Part shown: in pieces, positions 1 to 11,944 of the stretch
Layout: the number at the start of each line of letters is the position of its first letter
Numbering within the stretch: position 1 is the first letter of the stretch
NCBI GenBank assembly: GCA_963978905.1
Contig: OZ022256.1
Span: forward strand, 33,319,426-33,383,425
Source: Trichostrongylus colubriformis
Taxonomy: Eukaryota > Nematoda > Chromadorea > Rhabditida > Trichostrongylidae
Length of the DNA: 64,000 nt
Direction: 5' to 3'
Translations under genes and position numbers: made by a program
Notes under the pieces: model-generated
Databases searched by the model: none
What the model was told of the DNA's origin: nothing
Seen by the model: only the letters and a program-made list of their open reading frames with translations

Positions 1-3000
1 TGTAGGCACTGCCGATGCCTATTCTTATGGTGGGCACTAGTAGCGAGGGCTGTAAATCGGCACTCCAACGGCACAAATGCAAAAATCTATACATTCATAC
101 AGAGGCTAGTTGTCAAGCACATCGTTGAGCAACTTTTTGCTACGTGATTTCACCCACAGCCCGATCTCCACCTACGTCCCAACACCCGATGTAGATCGCG
201 ATGCTCGCCTGATAGGCCGAAAAAACCTCTGCTACAGCGTCTACCGCTTGGAATATTACACCATCCGCCATCGAGGACGGACTCGTGCGGTGTTCGATCA
301 GTTTAGCTACAAGAAACGGAGCTATCTTGTATTCGAGCTATCTGTGGGAAATTTTCTAAATTTCATCACCCCACTGACTCTTTGCAACTTGGGCAATGTG
401 GCGGGTATCTACTCTGTTTTCTCCATGATTGATGGTGGTGCCTAGGCATCGTGGAAACACAATCTCGACGGCGCGCTGGATTCCAATAAATCGAGATCTG
501 TATTCAGTGGAACAAACCTTCGCCCCGGAAAATTACTTTATAGTTCTATCGTTTCTACCGTATAGTGGAGTACTATGCAGTTGTCAAACTGTGTATGTAG
601 ACACGGTGTCTCTTCATTCTGTTTTTCTCATCTGCATGTTTGCCATACGTGCCTCCTCCAGAACAGTGTGAAAGCCAGTTCTATTCCCTAACCTGCAGGC
701 AGTTCCTTTGGCTGAGGAACCGATTTTGTTTTTCCCTGGAGAACTCGCGAGGAATAATTTTGTTCGGGAGTGAAGGGACGTTTCGAATAATCACTAGCAG
801 GTGTGACGCAATGGATGGCGCATCTCGCGTAGCACTAGCTCTTCATGATCTTTTGACATGGGCGCGGTGGAGCACACAGTCTTGGGCCACGGTCATACTT
901 TACGTGTCTGCGTGCCGGCACCAGCGTCAAACTGACGCAGACACGTAGAGTATGACCGCGGCCTCACTGTCCGCGGGGCAACGAGGGTGTCAGGGGCTTG
1001 GGGTCGATACACTGATGCAGCGGGCGGCAGAACTTGTTCGCGATGAGAACCTGCGGGGAAAGGAAGAAGGTGAGGAGGTTCATTTCTCGGATTTCTGACC
1101 GTCTGTCCTTTCTGTCTACATTATGCTCAACAGTCGACCGAATTGCTCGTCCTGATGCTTCTAGTGTATATCTTCAGGTCTCGTATTCGAAGGACGGGCC
1201 CCAGGTCATCATCGAAGAAACGTGCGCTACCGAAGATTGTCGCAACGTGACGAACACGACAAGGAAGACGTCATCTATTGATTCCAGATATTCATTCCGT
1301 GAGACATAATAGCCTTTGTACGTGTTATCGCAACAGCTTTTATAATGGTTATGTTAATTTTTATTTGTGGCTTACACTTATTCAGAATGAAACCTACTGT
1401 GCATGTAAGTGCTACGCCCTCGCGTATTATTGCTTTGTTTAGAGCTCATTCCACATTGTGCTTTATGTTGTCTTTTGTTTCTTTTATTTGTAAGTTATGC
1501 GTTGAGATGTCAGACAGAGTGATGATTTGTATTGATGAATCCATTTAGAGATGAGTTACGTTCAGAAGTTAGTTGTCCATCTACTTACTCCGTCGTTTAC
1601 CCGAGCACCTTTTTTAGTATTCTGTGCCTTGAATATCTTTATGTTCTGTGATGATACCTATATTTAAGATGGTTTGTATTGTGCAATAATAAAGAATTTT
1701 GTGACTTCCACGTGTTGGAGGACGTAGTATGCTCAAGAACTTTCTAGTTTTTCTTTGCTGTACGGTTCAAGACAGTTGAGGGAATGTGAGCTACATCATT
1801 CGAAGGCACACTTCACAATGACTACGTCTGTCACTCAATAACGTACTCGAAGTTACGGTTGTGTAAAAAATCTAAAGTACGGAAAGAGCCGTTTCTAACG
1901 GGGGGTTCCGACGGGAATACAGCCTGAAGCGGGCAAGTTTCTTTTTGAGGACTTGCATGGAACTTTACAATGTCATTGCTAACCATCATTTACATTGTCT
2001 ACTACCCCACGCAAAATATGCCCTTTGGATACAATCGTGCGGAGGTACAGGTCAAGAAACTCGAATTGAGTCAAGGTCCACGGTGCTTCCTTCGCGCGCG
2101 AAAAATTCGTCACAACGCTTGTCGCGTGCGGTGACCCAGTTCAAGCGACCTGTCTTAGGTTCTGGAGTTTAATTCCTCTTGGATTTTATGAAGGGAGAAC
2201 CATTTTGATACCGCGTCGTTCTGAATTTCCTACGCATTTTGTCAGGTGTAGCCCTGCCTGGTCATTTGTACTCCTTCACGACACAGAACAGTGCTACAGT
2301 ATTTGCTTTATCACAACAAATGCACTATTACGCACAGTCAGTTTGAGCGTACAGTAAAAACGAGAAATAATTACTGAAATTAAGGTTCTGATGTTGCCAC
2401 ATATTGTCATTGGGAATGGGAGGTCCTTCATCAAAGACAATTATAATTGCATAATTATGAATAAATAGTGAATGTACATAGCTAACGATAAGCTAATACT
2501 GGAGCACGCAAAACGAATACGTATAAATACATCAAAGTGACAAAAAATAAATTATAGATTGGTGCTCATGGTAAATAGCTCATTTTGTGGCCTTCACTCT
2601 AACTACCAAATGCTACGGACAACGCACGTGGTCCAAAGACAAGGGAAATGGATATGTTCCGATATGGATATATTCCTACGGATACGTATGCTGAAGTGCT
2701 CGAGCATTATATTAGGAAAAGTATTAAAGAACAAACATTAAATATATTACACTCCGCTTTACTGGAAACAGCTTTTACTCCTCATCATGAAGTTGTCGAT
2801 TCCACAGGCACCACGTCGTTTGCCGAAGTTCATACATTCGAATGACAACTGGAATGAGTATGATTTCAGACAAATTACAAGTTTAGGGATCATTTCTCTA
2901 CGATTCGCGCAATGTCCGGTCATCATCGACATACTCGTGGTTGGAACGACAGGCACGCAATCAAATGAGCATGTTAGACCAGAGAACTAGAAGATTGTCG
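1..3000. other. No supported gene; AT-rich intergenic sequence
   Basis: Apart from the hairpin at 889-959, I see only short frames without splice context, including 110-445 and 1034-1309. An AATAAA at 1688 has no assigned gene. Confidence 0.5.
889..959. repeat. Short perfect-like hairpin
   Basis: About 24-29 bp arms (GGTCATACTTTACGTGTCTG and its near-inverted copy) surround a ~21 bp loop. It could be a small fold-back element or a structured RNA; nothing decides between them. Confidence 0.6.
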
Positions 3001-3006
3001 CATTAC

Positions 3007-3512
3007 CGAATGACTGAGCGTATGTATACAGCGAGTGTAGTGGAGTATCTCATCACACGCGAACTAGGTGACCGTGGTTGTGTCAATTGCAAGCGCGCTA
3101 GTAGGCAGCGAGACCTGTATGACCGCATTCCAGCGTCATGATGCATATTCAATGTTGAGCATTGCAGAAAAATTTTCAAAACTGAACATACGTCGAGTAT
3201 GGTGGACACTGTAACCTAGTGATGAACGATAGGAAAAATCTTGTACTCCGATAAATAGCCTGCTTTATGTACCCCCTCCCTCCGATCTATATTGCTGCTG
3301 CGGTGCTAAGTTTTCCCATCAGGCCTACCTTAGGTACGATCGTCATTCAGGATTCCTTAACCGACGCATGATCCTAGTGCAAGTAGCGTCGAAAGTAGCA
3401 TGAACAAGAATGGCACTTCGGCGCCATGGCTCGCCGAACATTCAAAGTTCCTATGAAAACGGTACTCACCGTACGGGTTGTCGCTGGACATTGCGTAGCT
3501 AGCCGTTGCCAT
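3007..3512 (-). CDS. Putative start exon and second exon
   Basis: An ATG at 3512 opens MATASYAMSSDNPYG and runs into a strong GTGAGT donor (exon 3470-3512, phase 1). A second exon, 3007-3208 (GGTTACAG acceptor, G|GTAATG donor), continues in frame for 66 codons. Its residues (SYRSRCLLARLQLTQPRSP) have no recognised family. Chance agreement is possible because it rests on only two exons. Confidence 0.3.
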
Positions 3513-3792
3513 GATCGGTCACCCATTCGGTAGCCAGAATTGGTGGTCAGTGGACAGACATCGTCACAGCATACTCGCATTTGCATGTCTCGTGTCGCTT
3601 CCCAAGAATCAAATCCGACTAAGAACGGTTCGAGCGTCGTTGTCTGAACATGCGACTCTGTGAAAAACCTGCTCTGCTCTGTGCCTTCGGATGTTTTAGC
3701 AACAGGATCACTTGGAAGCACTGATAAGCAACAGGTATGAAAGAAAAACCTTCATCATATAAGGGGATATGTTTCAACTAAGAAAGAATGCA

Positions 3793-4345
3793 TTAAAGGT
3801 AGCATTAGGGGAATCGGACGAAAAGTGAATGAAGTAGTGCATATGAAAGTCGAGATGCCTAGTAACAGGACAGTGGAGAAAAAACGGATGGAAATGGCAA
3901 AAAACCCGGGAAATAGGACCCCCTTTCCACGGTTGATTTTCGACCCGGACGAACTTCCCGTCAAGAGGCGGGTAGTCCGGACTGTTCTTCCATTGGCATG
4001 TTTCCAAATGAACACAAGGGAATTTTTGGAAATGCAAGAGCATCTATTTCTTGGAAAGAGCTTCAAGCTAAATCTGCGAAAGCGCGCCTCAACACCTTCG
4101 ATTCTGTCGCATCTCCTTGGCCGCTCCCACCCCAGTCAATCGGGAATTACCTCATTCGGAGGCAGGATCGACTTACCAAGAGGCGGGACAGATGGGCGAT
4201 TGCGGCGTTTCTACAGCTCGGAGGGGCGCTTTTTCTTCGAAATTTCGCCACAGGTAGCCTTCTTATGTTAGACCTAGGACTACCATGTGAGTGACTTCTT
4301 GTAGGGATTTCTCCATTACCACATCACCCCTAATGCTGTCTTTGA
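3793..4345 (-). mobile_element. TTAA-flanked non-autonomous element, copy 1
   Basis: Ends are inverted: TTAAAGGTAGCATTAGGGG on the left and the complement of TCAAAGACAGCATTAGGGG on the right. It is the reverse orientation of the copies at 7344, 20719 and 45170 and shares with them blocks such as GATGCCTAGTAACAGGACAG. Length is 553 bp. Open frames here (for example 3825-4271) are not conserved between copies and are considered chance. Confidence 0.8.
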
Positions 4346-4849
4346 AGGCACATCTACGATTAGTGAAACATTGCAGTCTTTCACATTACCTAATAGTTCC
4401 CCAAGCCGACAGGTAGACGGTGCACATATCGAAGCGCGATGATGAGACATCGCCCGTGCGGAGCTCATAAAGCCAGCTCAGCCACACCCGGAGCTGACCC
4501 GCCCACCCCATACGTGATTGTTGGCAATGACGGTGGCAACGGTGGCAACAACCTGGCAAAAGAGGCTACGATTTGTGTGATAACATAAGATAGGGTTGGG
4601 ATGCCAATAATAGAGAGATGTTGACACGAGGAAACAGTTTCCCATATCCCACAGTTTCCTATGGTACCATCCAGCGAGAGCTGATTCAAAAGCTCGTATC
4701 CACGCGGTAATCTCGTCCAAGGTCAGATGTGAGGAGGCCTCACTTTTGCCCTTTTTGTGAGCTAATTTCGGAATTTTCTTCAGCAGCGTATTCCACAGCA
4801 CCTCTAATTTCATGACTTAGGGCTTCAACCCACGGAAGGTAATCCTGGA

Positions 4850-5775
4850 AGGGAGGGGGGCTTTAGTCAGGATTGACCTTCCAAGACTCCTGCCTCGCAC
4901 CTTCCCTAATTACTTCGCACCTCTCCGAATGCGCGCAAGGGATGACCTCTAATTGCCTTCGCTTACGTCAAAATCTACTGCGCAAGGAACAGAAAGCATG
5001 GAATCAAGTTGGGATAAAGAGTGATTTGCAGAATTAATTGAAATTAGTAAGTATTCATGAGTGAAAGAGAGACAGAGTAACAATGTGAGAAATAGGACAA
5101 TGAGTCTGAAAGGAAAAAAGAACAGACTGAACAACATTGGCCTCTTTCTAGAAGCCAAATAAAAGGGAACAAGTATGTATTCTTGAGAAGTAATTCTGAT
5201 AGATTTCTGAATTTCTGGTTTCCGAGTCCAGTCCAAAAACATTTGTGAGAAACAAGATAGTTTTTATCACGTCCAGCTATCTTACTAAAACTTCTATACA
5301 ACTTCGAAATTCTGTTTTTTCTGCTTCACAGTGATTCCATTCAATGTAATTATTCCATTTAGCTGATGTAATAAAGATCTTAATTGGTTACGTAGTTGGT
5401 GAATCGATGAAGACACTCAGTTCGGCCAATTGAGTGAGGTCATCCCTTGCGCGCATTCGGAGGGGTGGAGTGCAAGTGTTCCGACTGGTGAGGTCAGGTC
5501 AGGTTGCGCGGCGGATTGCAATCAGTAAAGACAGGTAAAAACACGCTGCCAAAGCTCCTCCCTACAAAGGCTTAGGCAAATCTGGGAGAGCCCAGAAGGC
5601 AGGACGCGCCACCATTCGGACAATTCGCGAATCGTCGCCGCGCGCGGTGACCCAATTCGGTGCCGACCTCTAGAAATCGGAACTTGCAACACACCCCATT
5701 CGGAGAGGTGCGAAGTAATTAAGGAAGGTGCGAGGCAGGAGTCGTGGAAGGTCAATCCTGACTAAAGACCCCCAC
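4850..5775. mobile_element. Inverted-repeat element of about 0.9 kb with nested insertion
   Basis: The left arm at 4850-4952 matches the complement of 5690-5775 (GTCAGGATTGACCTTCCA, CTCCTGCCTCGCACCTTCC) and, further in, the complement of 5436-5465 (GCGCGCAAGGGATGACCTC). The right arm is split by about 220 bp (5470-5690) that carry a separate dispersed repeat, so a later insertion seems likely. No coding function is seen. Confidence 0.75.
5543..5612 (-). repeat. CTCCCAGATTTGCC dispersed motif (three copies)
   Basis: A ~60 bp block containing CTCTCCCAGATTTGCCTAAG and a following GGAG..CTTGGCAGCG stretch occurs here on the minus strand and at about 21945-22003 and 46440-46498 on the plus strand. 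All three sit inside or beside inverted-repeat elements, so it probably belongs to a mobile family. Confidence 0.55.
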
Positions 5776-7343
5776 CGAGCGGAATTCGAGTGGGTTTTAC
5801 TACATACTACTATCTTGAGACCAGTGAAAATGATAGTGGGGAATCAAGATGTGCGCTGAACGTTCTACAGTCAGTGTACCAGCCAAATCCTTCCTACGAG
5901 CAAATCACATCTCACTCAGTTTATTTGCTTTTAGTACCACAGGTTGACTGCCCAGCGTTTATTTTTATGTCAGTCCTCTCTTGACTTTTTGGAACGGATG
6001 AATTCACTGATTTTTCTTCTTAGGAAGGAAATCAAGAGGTCAACCTGGCATATTCCTTATGAGGTACACATCGTTAGATTTGTCTTGAGACGCTGAACTC
6101 AATGTGCTACTCAAATCTGCGGAACCGCTCTTCTAACAAAGTTATGAAGCTATTTCTGAATGAGCAATACTATTACATATGTATGTAGTACGTACAAACT
6201 CCCGTAGCGCACGAGCCAGGCGTTTTGGTGCAGAACCAATGTTGTTTTCATGTTATGGAGCCCGAAGCCGGCGCTTAACGACATCAGCGCCAAAAAAGAT
6301 GTCATATTTTCGAGCAGAACACCGAGCAACGCTTATTAATACATACTTTGAATTTTCTCACCAGTTTCCGTTGAGTGGTGCCAAATGGCGCTAGCGCCAG
6401 AAATGAATGTCTACTACTTTGTGATCAGGACCCCAAATTACCCGTTCGCAAATTCTGAGGTCGCAACAGTGGCAAAGTAGTCCAAAACAGAAGTCAAACT
6501 ACGAATACAAACGTGAAAATCCTACGACGACAACCATAGACATCGAAAAAGTTGATAACAAGAACGTGGCCAATTCACAAATTACTTTATATACAGAGCG
6601 CGCGATATTTATTTATTTTGTAATATTCGGGACATCAAGCATCAACATCCTTTCAAAAACGCAAGCACTGTGATGCTGAAAAATAACGAAATACAGAGTC
6701 AGCCAATACCTTAAAAAATAGTGTAAGCCGGTGAGAATGATTTGCCGCCGTTACGGAAATTTTGTATCCCAACACTTCCCGGGATGCGTCCCCGATACTG
6801 AATGGGCGGAGTATCTCTGCGACCAGCGGTTGAAGACGCATAGCATACGAGGTGGGGATCCATCGCCGGCAGAGAACGGAAAGGATAGCATACGGCCCCT
6901 GATTAACACACTCTGTCCATCATGGGCGAATCTCCGCTCATTTCAAGTATGTCCACAATGGTTGGACGTTGGTCACCTCTACCGATTTTTCGTAGTCTTT
7001 CTGTCGCATGGTGCGGGCCATAAGGACAGAAAATTCGCATGGCCGCACTTGATGCGACGGAATGGGCGAGATAGAGGTGCCGCACTAATTGAGTTCTCAA
7101 GCGATTACGTATAGAGTAAGTCGTTGAGCACCACTGTTGCTTCAAGACCCATCCAACAGGGCGCGCATAACCTCCACCATAGTGATGCATGGTGGACGCG
7201 ACAACACTTCTGTCCTAGTGGCGTACACCCCTCTGTTGCATTGGAACCGAGCCATAAATTCTTGTTGCGAGGACCGCGCTTTCCGAGTGCGCCACGCCTA
7301 ATGCACCCAGGCCTCCATAATTTTCAGAAACTCATAGCCGACC
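5776..7343. other. No supported gene
   Basis: Only unconnected frames (5790-5984, 6731-7114 and opposite 6903-7190) occur here. A short GCGCTAGCGCCA-type palindrome near 6389 was the only structure noted. Confidence 0.5.
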
Positions 7344-7890
7344 TTAAAGACAGCATTAGGGGTAATGTAGCTGTCAAGGGATTCTCAAAAGAGGTCACTC
7401 TCATGGGAGCTATAGTTCTAAGAAAGCTATTCGGGGCGAAATCCCTGCGAAAAGCGCGCTTCCGAGCTGTAGAAACGACGCAACGGATAAGAGCTGACGC
7501 CCTTGGATGATCGACCGCGCCTTCAAGCGACATGATTCGTTGTGGGCTGTGATGAGAGCGGCCAAGTATGTGCGGTGAGATCGAAGGTATTACAGTGCGC
7601 TTTCGCAGTTTTAGCCTGAAGCTCACTCCAGAAAAAAGATGCTGTCGTGTTTCCAAACATTCCCTTGTGCTTATTGGCAACATGCCAATGGAAATCTTTT
7701 TTGCACTATCCGCTTCTTGACGGAAACGTCGTCCGCGTCTAGACCCAGCGGCGGGAAGGGGATCCTGTTTCTTGGGTTTTTGGCCATTTCCATCCATTTT
7801 TTCCTCCCTGTCCTGTTACTAGGCATCTCGACTTTCATATTCACTACTTCTTTCACTCTTCGTCCGTATTCCCCCTAATGCTGCCTCTGA
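7344..7890 (+). mobile_element. TTAA-flanked non-autonomous element, copy 2
   Basis: Starts TTAAAGACAGCATTAGGGG and ends CCCCTAATGCTGCCT followed by CTGA (a changed TTAA). Shares with copy 3 the block CTGTCCTGTTACTAGGCATC near the right end. It has no conserved coding capacity. Confidence 0.8.
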
Positions 7891-8849
7891 ATGCACACTT
7901 CACGAGAACCACATAAGTTGATCTATCTCGTAGAGGAGTATATCCTTAGACAACAATATGGGCTGAACCTTTCTCATGCTGCCACGGTGCGCTATTACGG
8001 CTCACGAAATTTCTTCTGACATCGTAATAACTCTTTTATAGCAGTTTTTTTAGTTTGGATCATTTATAGTACCTGTATGGTCAATGTCGCCATCTGCTGC
8101 CCCCGAAGGAGTGTAGCGGCGAAATGTCGATTGCTCGGTGAAAACACAGCTGAAATTTCAATTTTGAGTCGAAGTGTTTACGTTTACGAAGCACACATAT
8201 AAACATTTCGTTTATGGTTCGAACGCATACCAAAAGAACCAAATACAAATAGTGATGGTGAGGGAGAGTTAAGCGTTAACTCTGTGTGCGTGTGGTCTTC
8301 CTCTAATGACAGAAAATAAATGAAGCTATGTGAACGACACACCGACCTCATTTATTATAGTTTTCTATAACAATAAGCTTATGGCCCGACGCCGTAGCCT
8401 TTATTTCAGCAGAATTTATTGGCCGCTTAGCTTCTCTAATGGCTTCGCAGTTCTCTATAAACAAATCCAACTGTCGTAACTTCCTTCAAGTCTATTTTTA
8501 TAAGAGCAGACTACCGGTGGAGGATGCGGTGTTGCTGCTTTCTAATTACCGCTAGAACTATGCCAGCCTCCAATAGAAATATATTTATGTCGGCGACATC
8601 CAGTCGAGCAAATATTTCTCTACAATGTGGCGAAACTGTCCCATGATTCTTTGGAAAAATGATCCATCATGTCTGAAGTGCTTCTAGTACACATCCTTCG
8701 CCTTCAGAGGACCAACAAGACGGTTGGACTTCGTTGTTGGATGCGCCATACATGAGAACTCCATCCACGTTCTCAGTGAATACAAGCACTTTCCCGGTCC
8801 ACACAGTGGCTCGCTAGCACTATTTTGCGTGCTTGTAGTTGTAGTAATA
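7891..8849. other. No supported gene
   Basis: Sequence between a TTAA element and the Tc1 element. No open frame of note, repeat or splice pair was recognised. Confidence 0.5.
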
Positions 8850-10412
8850 CAGTAGCGGTCAAAAGTTTGGAAACTTTCGAATTTTCAACCTCCCTCGATT
8901 AAGAAACAACCGAGTTGTCCCAAATTCACATGGTAAGTATAGAATTGAGTAGGGAACACATGCGTGACATCGCTTGCCGATAATCGATTAATTGATCTAA
9001 ATTATGTGGTTTACTCATAATATGGCGCGTCAAAAGTATGGAAACTCTCTTGTAACGATACCATCCCGCTGCTAATTTGTGAAGGTTTGCGATTTTTTCA
9101 TAGTTTCAGGTAAAGTTATGGCACAGTATCTCATTTTCAGATGGGATCTGATAAAGAAGTAGCACTAGCTGTGCAGGAGGCGATTGTTCGGCCCATTCAA
9201 TCTGGAACGCCCAAGAACCTTCTTGCAGAGCAGTATCACCTCGCTAAAAGCACGATCACCAAGATTTTCAAGCGCTACCAAAGACATGGAGGTGTGGTGA
9301 AGACTCATGGTTCAGGAAGACCTCGTAAAACGACACCAAGGGACGACACATTCATCGTAAGGACCTCGCATGCTGACCCGCGCGCTTCGTCAACAGACAT
9401 TCTCAAGCAAGTGACAAATTTTTGAGCCTTTCTGTCAGCCAAAGTACTGTTCAGCATCGTCTGAGAGTTGGCGGCTTATTTGGAAGACGTTCCAGCAGGA
9501 AGCCACCAGTGAGCTCAAGGAATGGGAAGGCGCGACTGAGTTTCGCACGTCAGCACCTTGCCTGGACCAGAGAAGAGTGGGGAAAAGTGTTGTTCAGCGA
9601 TGAATCCAAGTTCTGCCTCTTTGGCAGCGATGGTTTGAAGTACGTGAGGCGTCCTGTAAACAAGAGAAATCATCCAAAGTACCAGATACCAACAGTGAAG
9701 CATGGCGGAGGTAATGTGATGGTATGGGGATGTTTTGGTCTATGTGGCGTTGGCCCACTTTCCCGTATCCAGGGGTATATGGACTCGTCCGCGTACAGGA
9801 GTATCCTGGAGAGTACCATGCTTCCTTTTGCTCATCAAAGAATGCCTAGGGAATGGATTTTTCAGCATGACAATGATCCGAAGCATGCTTCCCACCTCGT
9901 GACCGACTTCCCGAGATCGAATAAAATTACTGTCATGAAGTGGCCAAGCCAAAGTCCGACCCTCAATCCGATTGAGCACCTTTGGGAGGAACTTCAGCGT
10001 CGTACAAGACACATTCCAGTGAAGAATTGCGATGAAAAGTATGATATTCTGTTGAAAGAATGGGCTTCGATTGCTCAGTCCAAAATCGATGCTCTCATCG
10101 AGTCAATGCCCAGAAGGTGTAAGGCTGTCACTGATTCACGCGGTTATCCAAAGAAGTACTAGCTCTTGTCTCGTATTCTGACGTTATTAGGTTCAATTTT
10201 CTTTGTTGTTGAAAAGTTTCCAAACTTTTGACGCGCCCTTTTTGAGATAAACAGCATCTTCTCACTCGAAATTTCCACTCTCAAAAAACGACGTTCCACA
10301 TCGTGTTCTCTTCTTGATTTTATGCCTATTCTGTGAATTTGAGACAACTCGGTTGTTTCTTAATCGAGGGAGGTTGAAAATTCGAAAGTTTCCAAACTTT
10401 TGACCGCTACTG
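8850..10412 (+). mobile_element. Complete Tc1-like DNA transposon with doubled terminal repeats
   Basis: The element is 1563 bp, flanked by TA at 8848-8849 and 10413-10414, the target-site duplication of Tc1/mariner elements. Its terminal inverted repeats run about 81 bp with one mismatch and begin CAGTAGCGGTCAAAAG. A second inverted pair lies inside (9024-9047 and 10211-10237, core GGCGCGTCAAAAGT), about 175 bp from either end, and resembles the terminal sequence. This is the two-site (IR/DR-like) layout known from Tc3 and Sleeping Beauty-type elements. The near-identity of the ends suggests a fairly recent insertion. The transposase inside has one frameshift, so this copy is probably non-autonomous. 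Confidence 0.93.
9141..10162 (+). pseudogene. Tc1-family transposase, single frameshift
   Basis: Two overlapping frames together make about 340 residues, the usual length of Tc1 transposases. Frame one (9141-9425, ATG start) holds the N-terminal DNA-binding region with helix-turn-helix-like sequence (STITKIFKRYQ) and the linker GSGRPRKT (GRPR-like motif). Frame two (from 9422, stop at 10162) holds the catalytic domain with the DDE motifs VLFSDESKF, FQHDNDPKHAS and PTLNPIEHLWEEL, in DD34E arrangement. The break lies at a run of five T (9419-9423) and is explained by loss of one base. A host intron is unlikely because no splice signals fit. The rest of the frame is intact, so inactivation looks recent, or the base is an assembly error. 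Confidence 0.9.
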
Positions 10413-10639
10413 TATGTGAAAGTAGCACAACGCGAATGTTTTCCATCTTCATCCCATAGTCTCACGTGTATTCATTCATCCATGCAGTGACTTGTAGGTA
10501 CCTAACTCGCCCACGGCTAATCAGTGAATGTCGGAGGCCCTCTGTACTTATTGGCAGTGAAAACCAACGGATAGGCGACTGTTGTTGGCTGGGACGCGCC
10601 ATGCAGAAGAATTTCACCCACAATTTATAAAGTTGAAGG

Positions 10640-11450
10640 GGTTGTGTACACATAGGTACGAGTGACCTACATCTCATCTGCTTCGCACCCTATGTGCGAA
10701 GGCTTCGCTCCTCATGTGCTAGGAAGTAATTAACTAGGTGCGAAATGAGAGTGAGAGGTCAGCTGTACGCCGCTAACTCCATAAGTTGAGTAAGCTTATA
10801 CTTAACTTGTTGAGCTAATAAGCTTATATAACTTTTAAACAGTCTGAAATTAGTTTCGTTTCCTGCAACGTTTTGTACATTTCACTTAGATTTAATAAGT
10901 ACGAGGGGTACAGGGGGTTTGTGGCATGGAAAATGACACTTCAGCTCATATGTGTAGTATATGATTTGGTCGGGCAGCTAGATCAAAGTGACTTCCATCA
11001 ACCGAAGATTCAACCCTTAGGGAGCCCTCCACGAGAGACCCGTCACGAACCGGGATTTTTTAGGTGTTCTAAAGCCCGACTTCGCGAAAGACGGTTCTAC
11101 ATTTTTGTGAAGATGAAAGTAGTGAGCCACTTCTGCCTTTGCTAGAGAAGAACAGTTCAGGATTATTTTGTCCCATTTCTTCTGACTTTTTCTTTACTTT
11201 TGTACATACTTAGCGGATGTCAGCCGTGAGCAAGGCGACTCTTGTTTTTTACCCACCTCCTATACGATGAAGCTGCCTCAATTTTCCCCCTTTGTGGGCG
11301 TTACACTCAACCTATGGAGTGTAGCGACGTATAGTTGACCTCTGATTCTCGCATCAGGTCAATTAATTTTTTGCACATGAAGTGCGAGCCCCTCGCACAA
11401 TGGGTGCGAAGCAGATGAAAAGTAGGTCATTCGTACCAATATGTACGCAC
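10640..11450. mobile_element. Inverted-repeat element of about 0.8 kb
   Basis: Arms of roughly 115 bp at 10640-10765 and 11330-11450 are inverted copies, sharing GGGTGCGAAGCAGATGA and the GTAGGTCA-TCGTACC region. It encloses a copy of a ~350 bp dispersed repeat also found at 13.7 kb. No transposase is present. Confidence 0.7.
10918..11262 (+). repeat. Dispersed repeat of about 350 bp, copy 1
   Basis: This is the partner of 13708-14072 and lies wholly inside the inverted-repeat element 10640-11450, so it may be that element's natural cargo. The frame at 10873-11145 is not conserved in the other copy. Confidence 0.65.
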
Positions 11451-11756
11451 CCAGGTCGCTTTGGAATTGTAAATGTGAACAAAGTATCAAAAATCTGTAA
11501 CTAAACGCGTACAGTTTACCTGTTCCTAGTGCGAAGCATAAGCTACACGTGTTTTGATACATAAGCCTGATACCTTGTTCACAGTCCATAAATTTCAAGA
11601 GGACGAAGGAAAAGCGTTTCTTTTTATAGAAATTTTCGTTGAATTGTTAATACACATGGCCGTTTATATGACCCTCATTCGTTGATCGATGTTGATTTTT
11701 CAGTGGTTATGTCCACCATACATACATGTATGAGCATAGATGACTTGCATCCTTCT

Positions 11757-11790
11757 CTCCCTCCCTCTCCCCCCCCCCCCCCACCCCTTC
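11757..11790. repeat. Homopolymer C run in pyrimidine tract
   Basis: A run of about 14 C follows CTCTCC repeats. Such a run is prone to slippage, so the exact length may be unreliable. Confidence 0.8.
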
Positions 11791-11856
11791 TCTCTTGACT
11801 AATCTTTGATGAATTAATGGTGGAGGGCTGGTATGGGAAAGTTGGTTGAAACTTAC

Positions 11857-11944
11857 GTGCTCGATCGACTCGTCGATAAGATTTGTTGAACTTTCCGATC
11901 CAGTTTCCCCAACGTTGGATTATGAAGAAGGGCAGCGTAGTCAA
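11857..11944 (-). CDS. Isolated putative exon
   Basis: Strong TTCTGTTTCCAG acceptor and GTAAGT donor enclose 88 bp. One frame gives DYAALLHNPTLGKLDRKVQQ, which looks like a natural helical protein segment. No neighbouring exon could be linked with confidence. Confidence 0.35.

Noticed and set aside
3825..4271. 148-codon frame that might be a gene
   Set aside because: It lies wholly inside a non-autonomous TTAA element and is not preserved in the other three copies.
7324..7797. 157-codon minus-strand frame
   Set aside because: Same reason: it overlaps a TTAA element copy and has no counterpart in the others.
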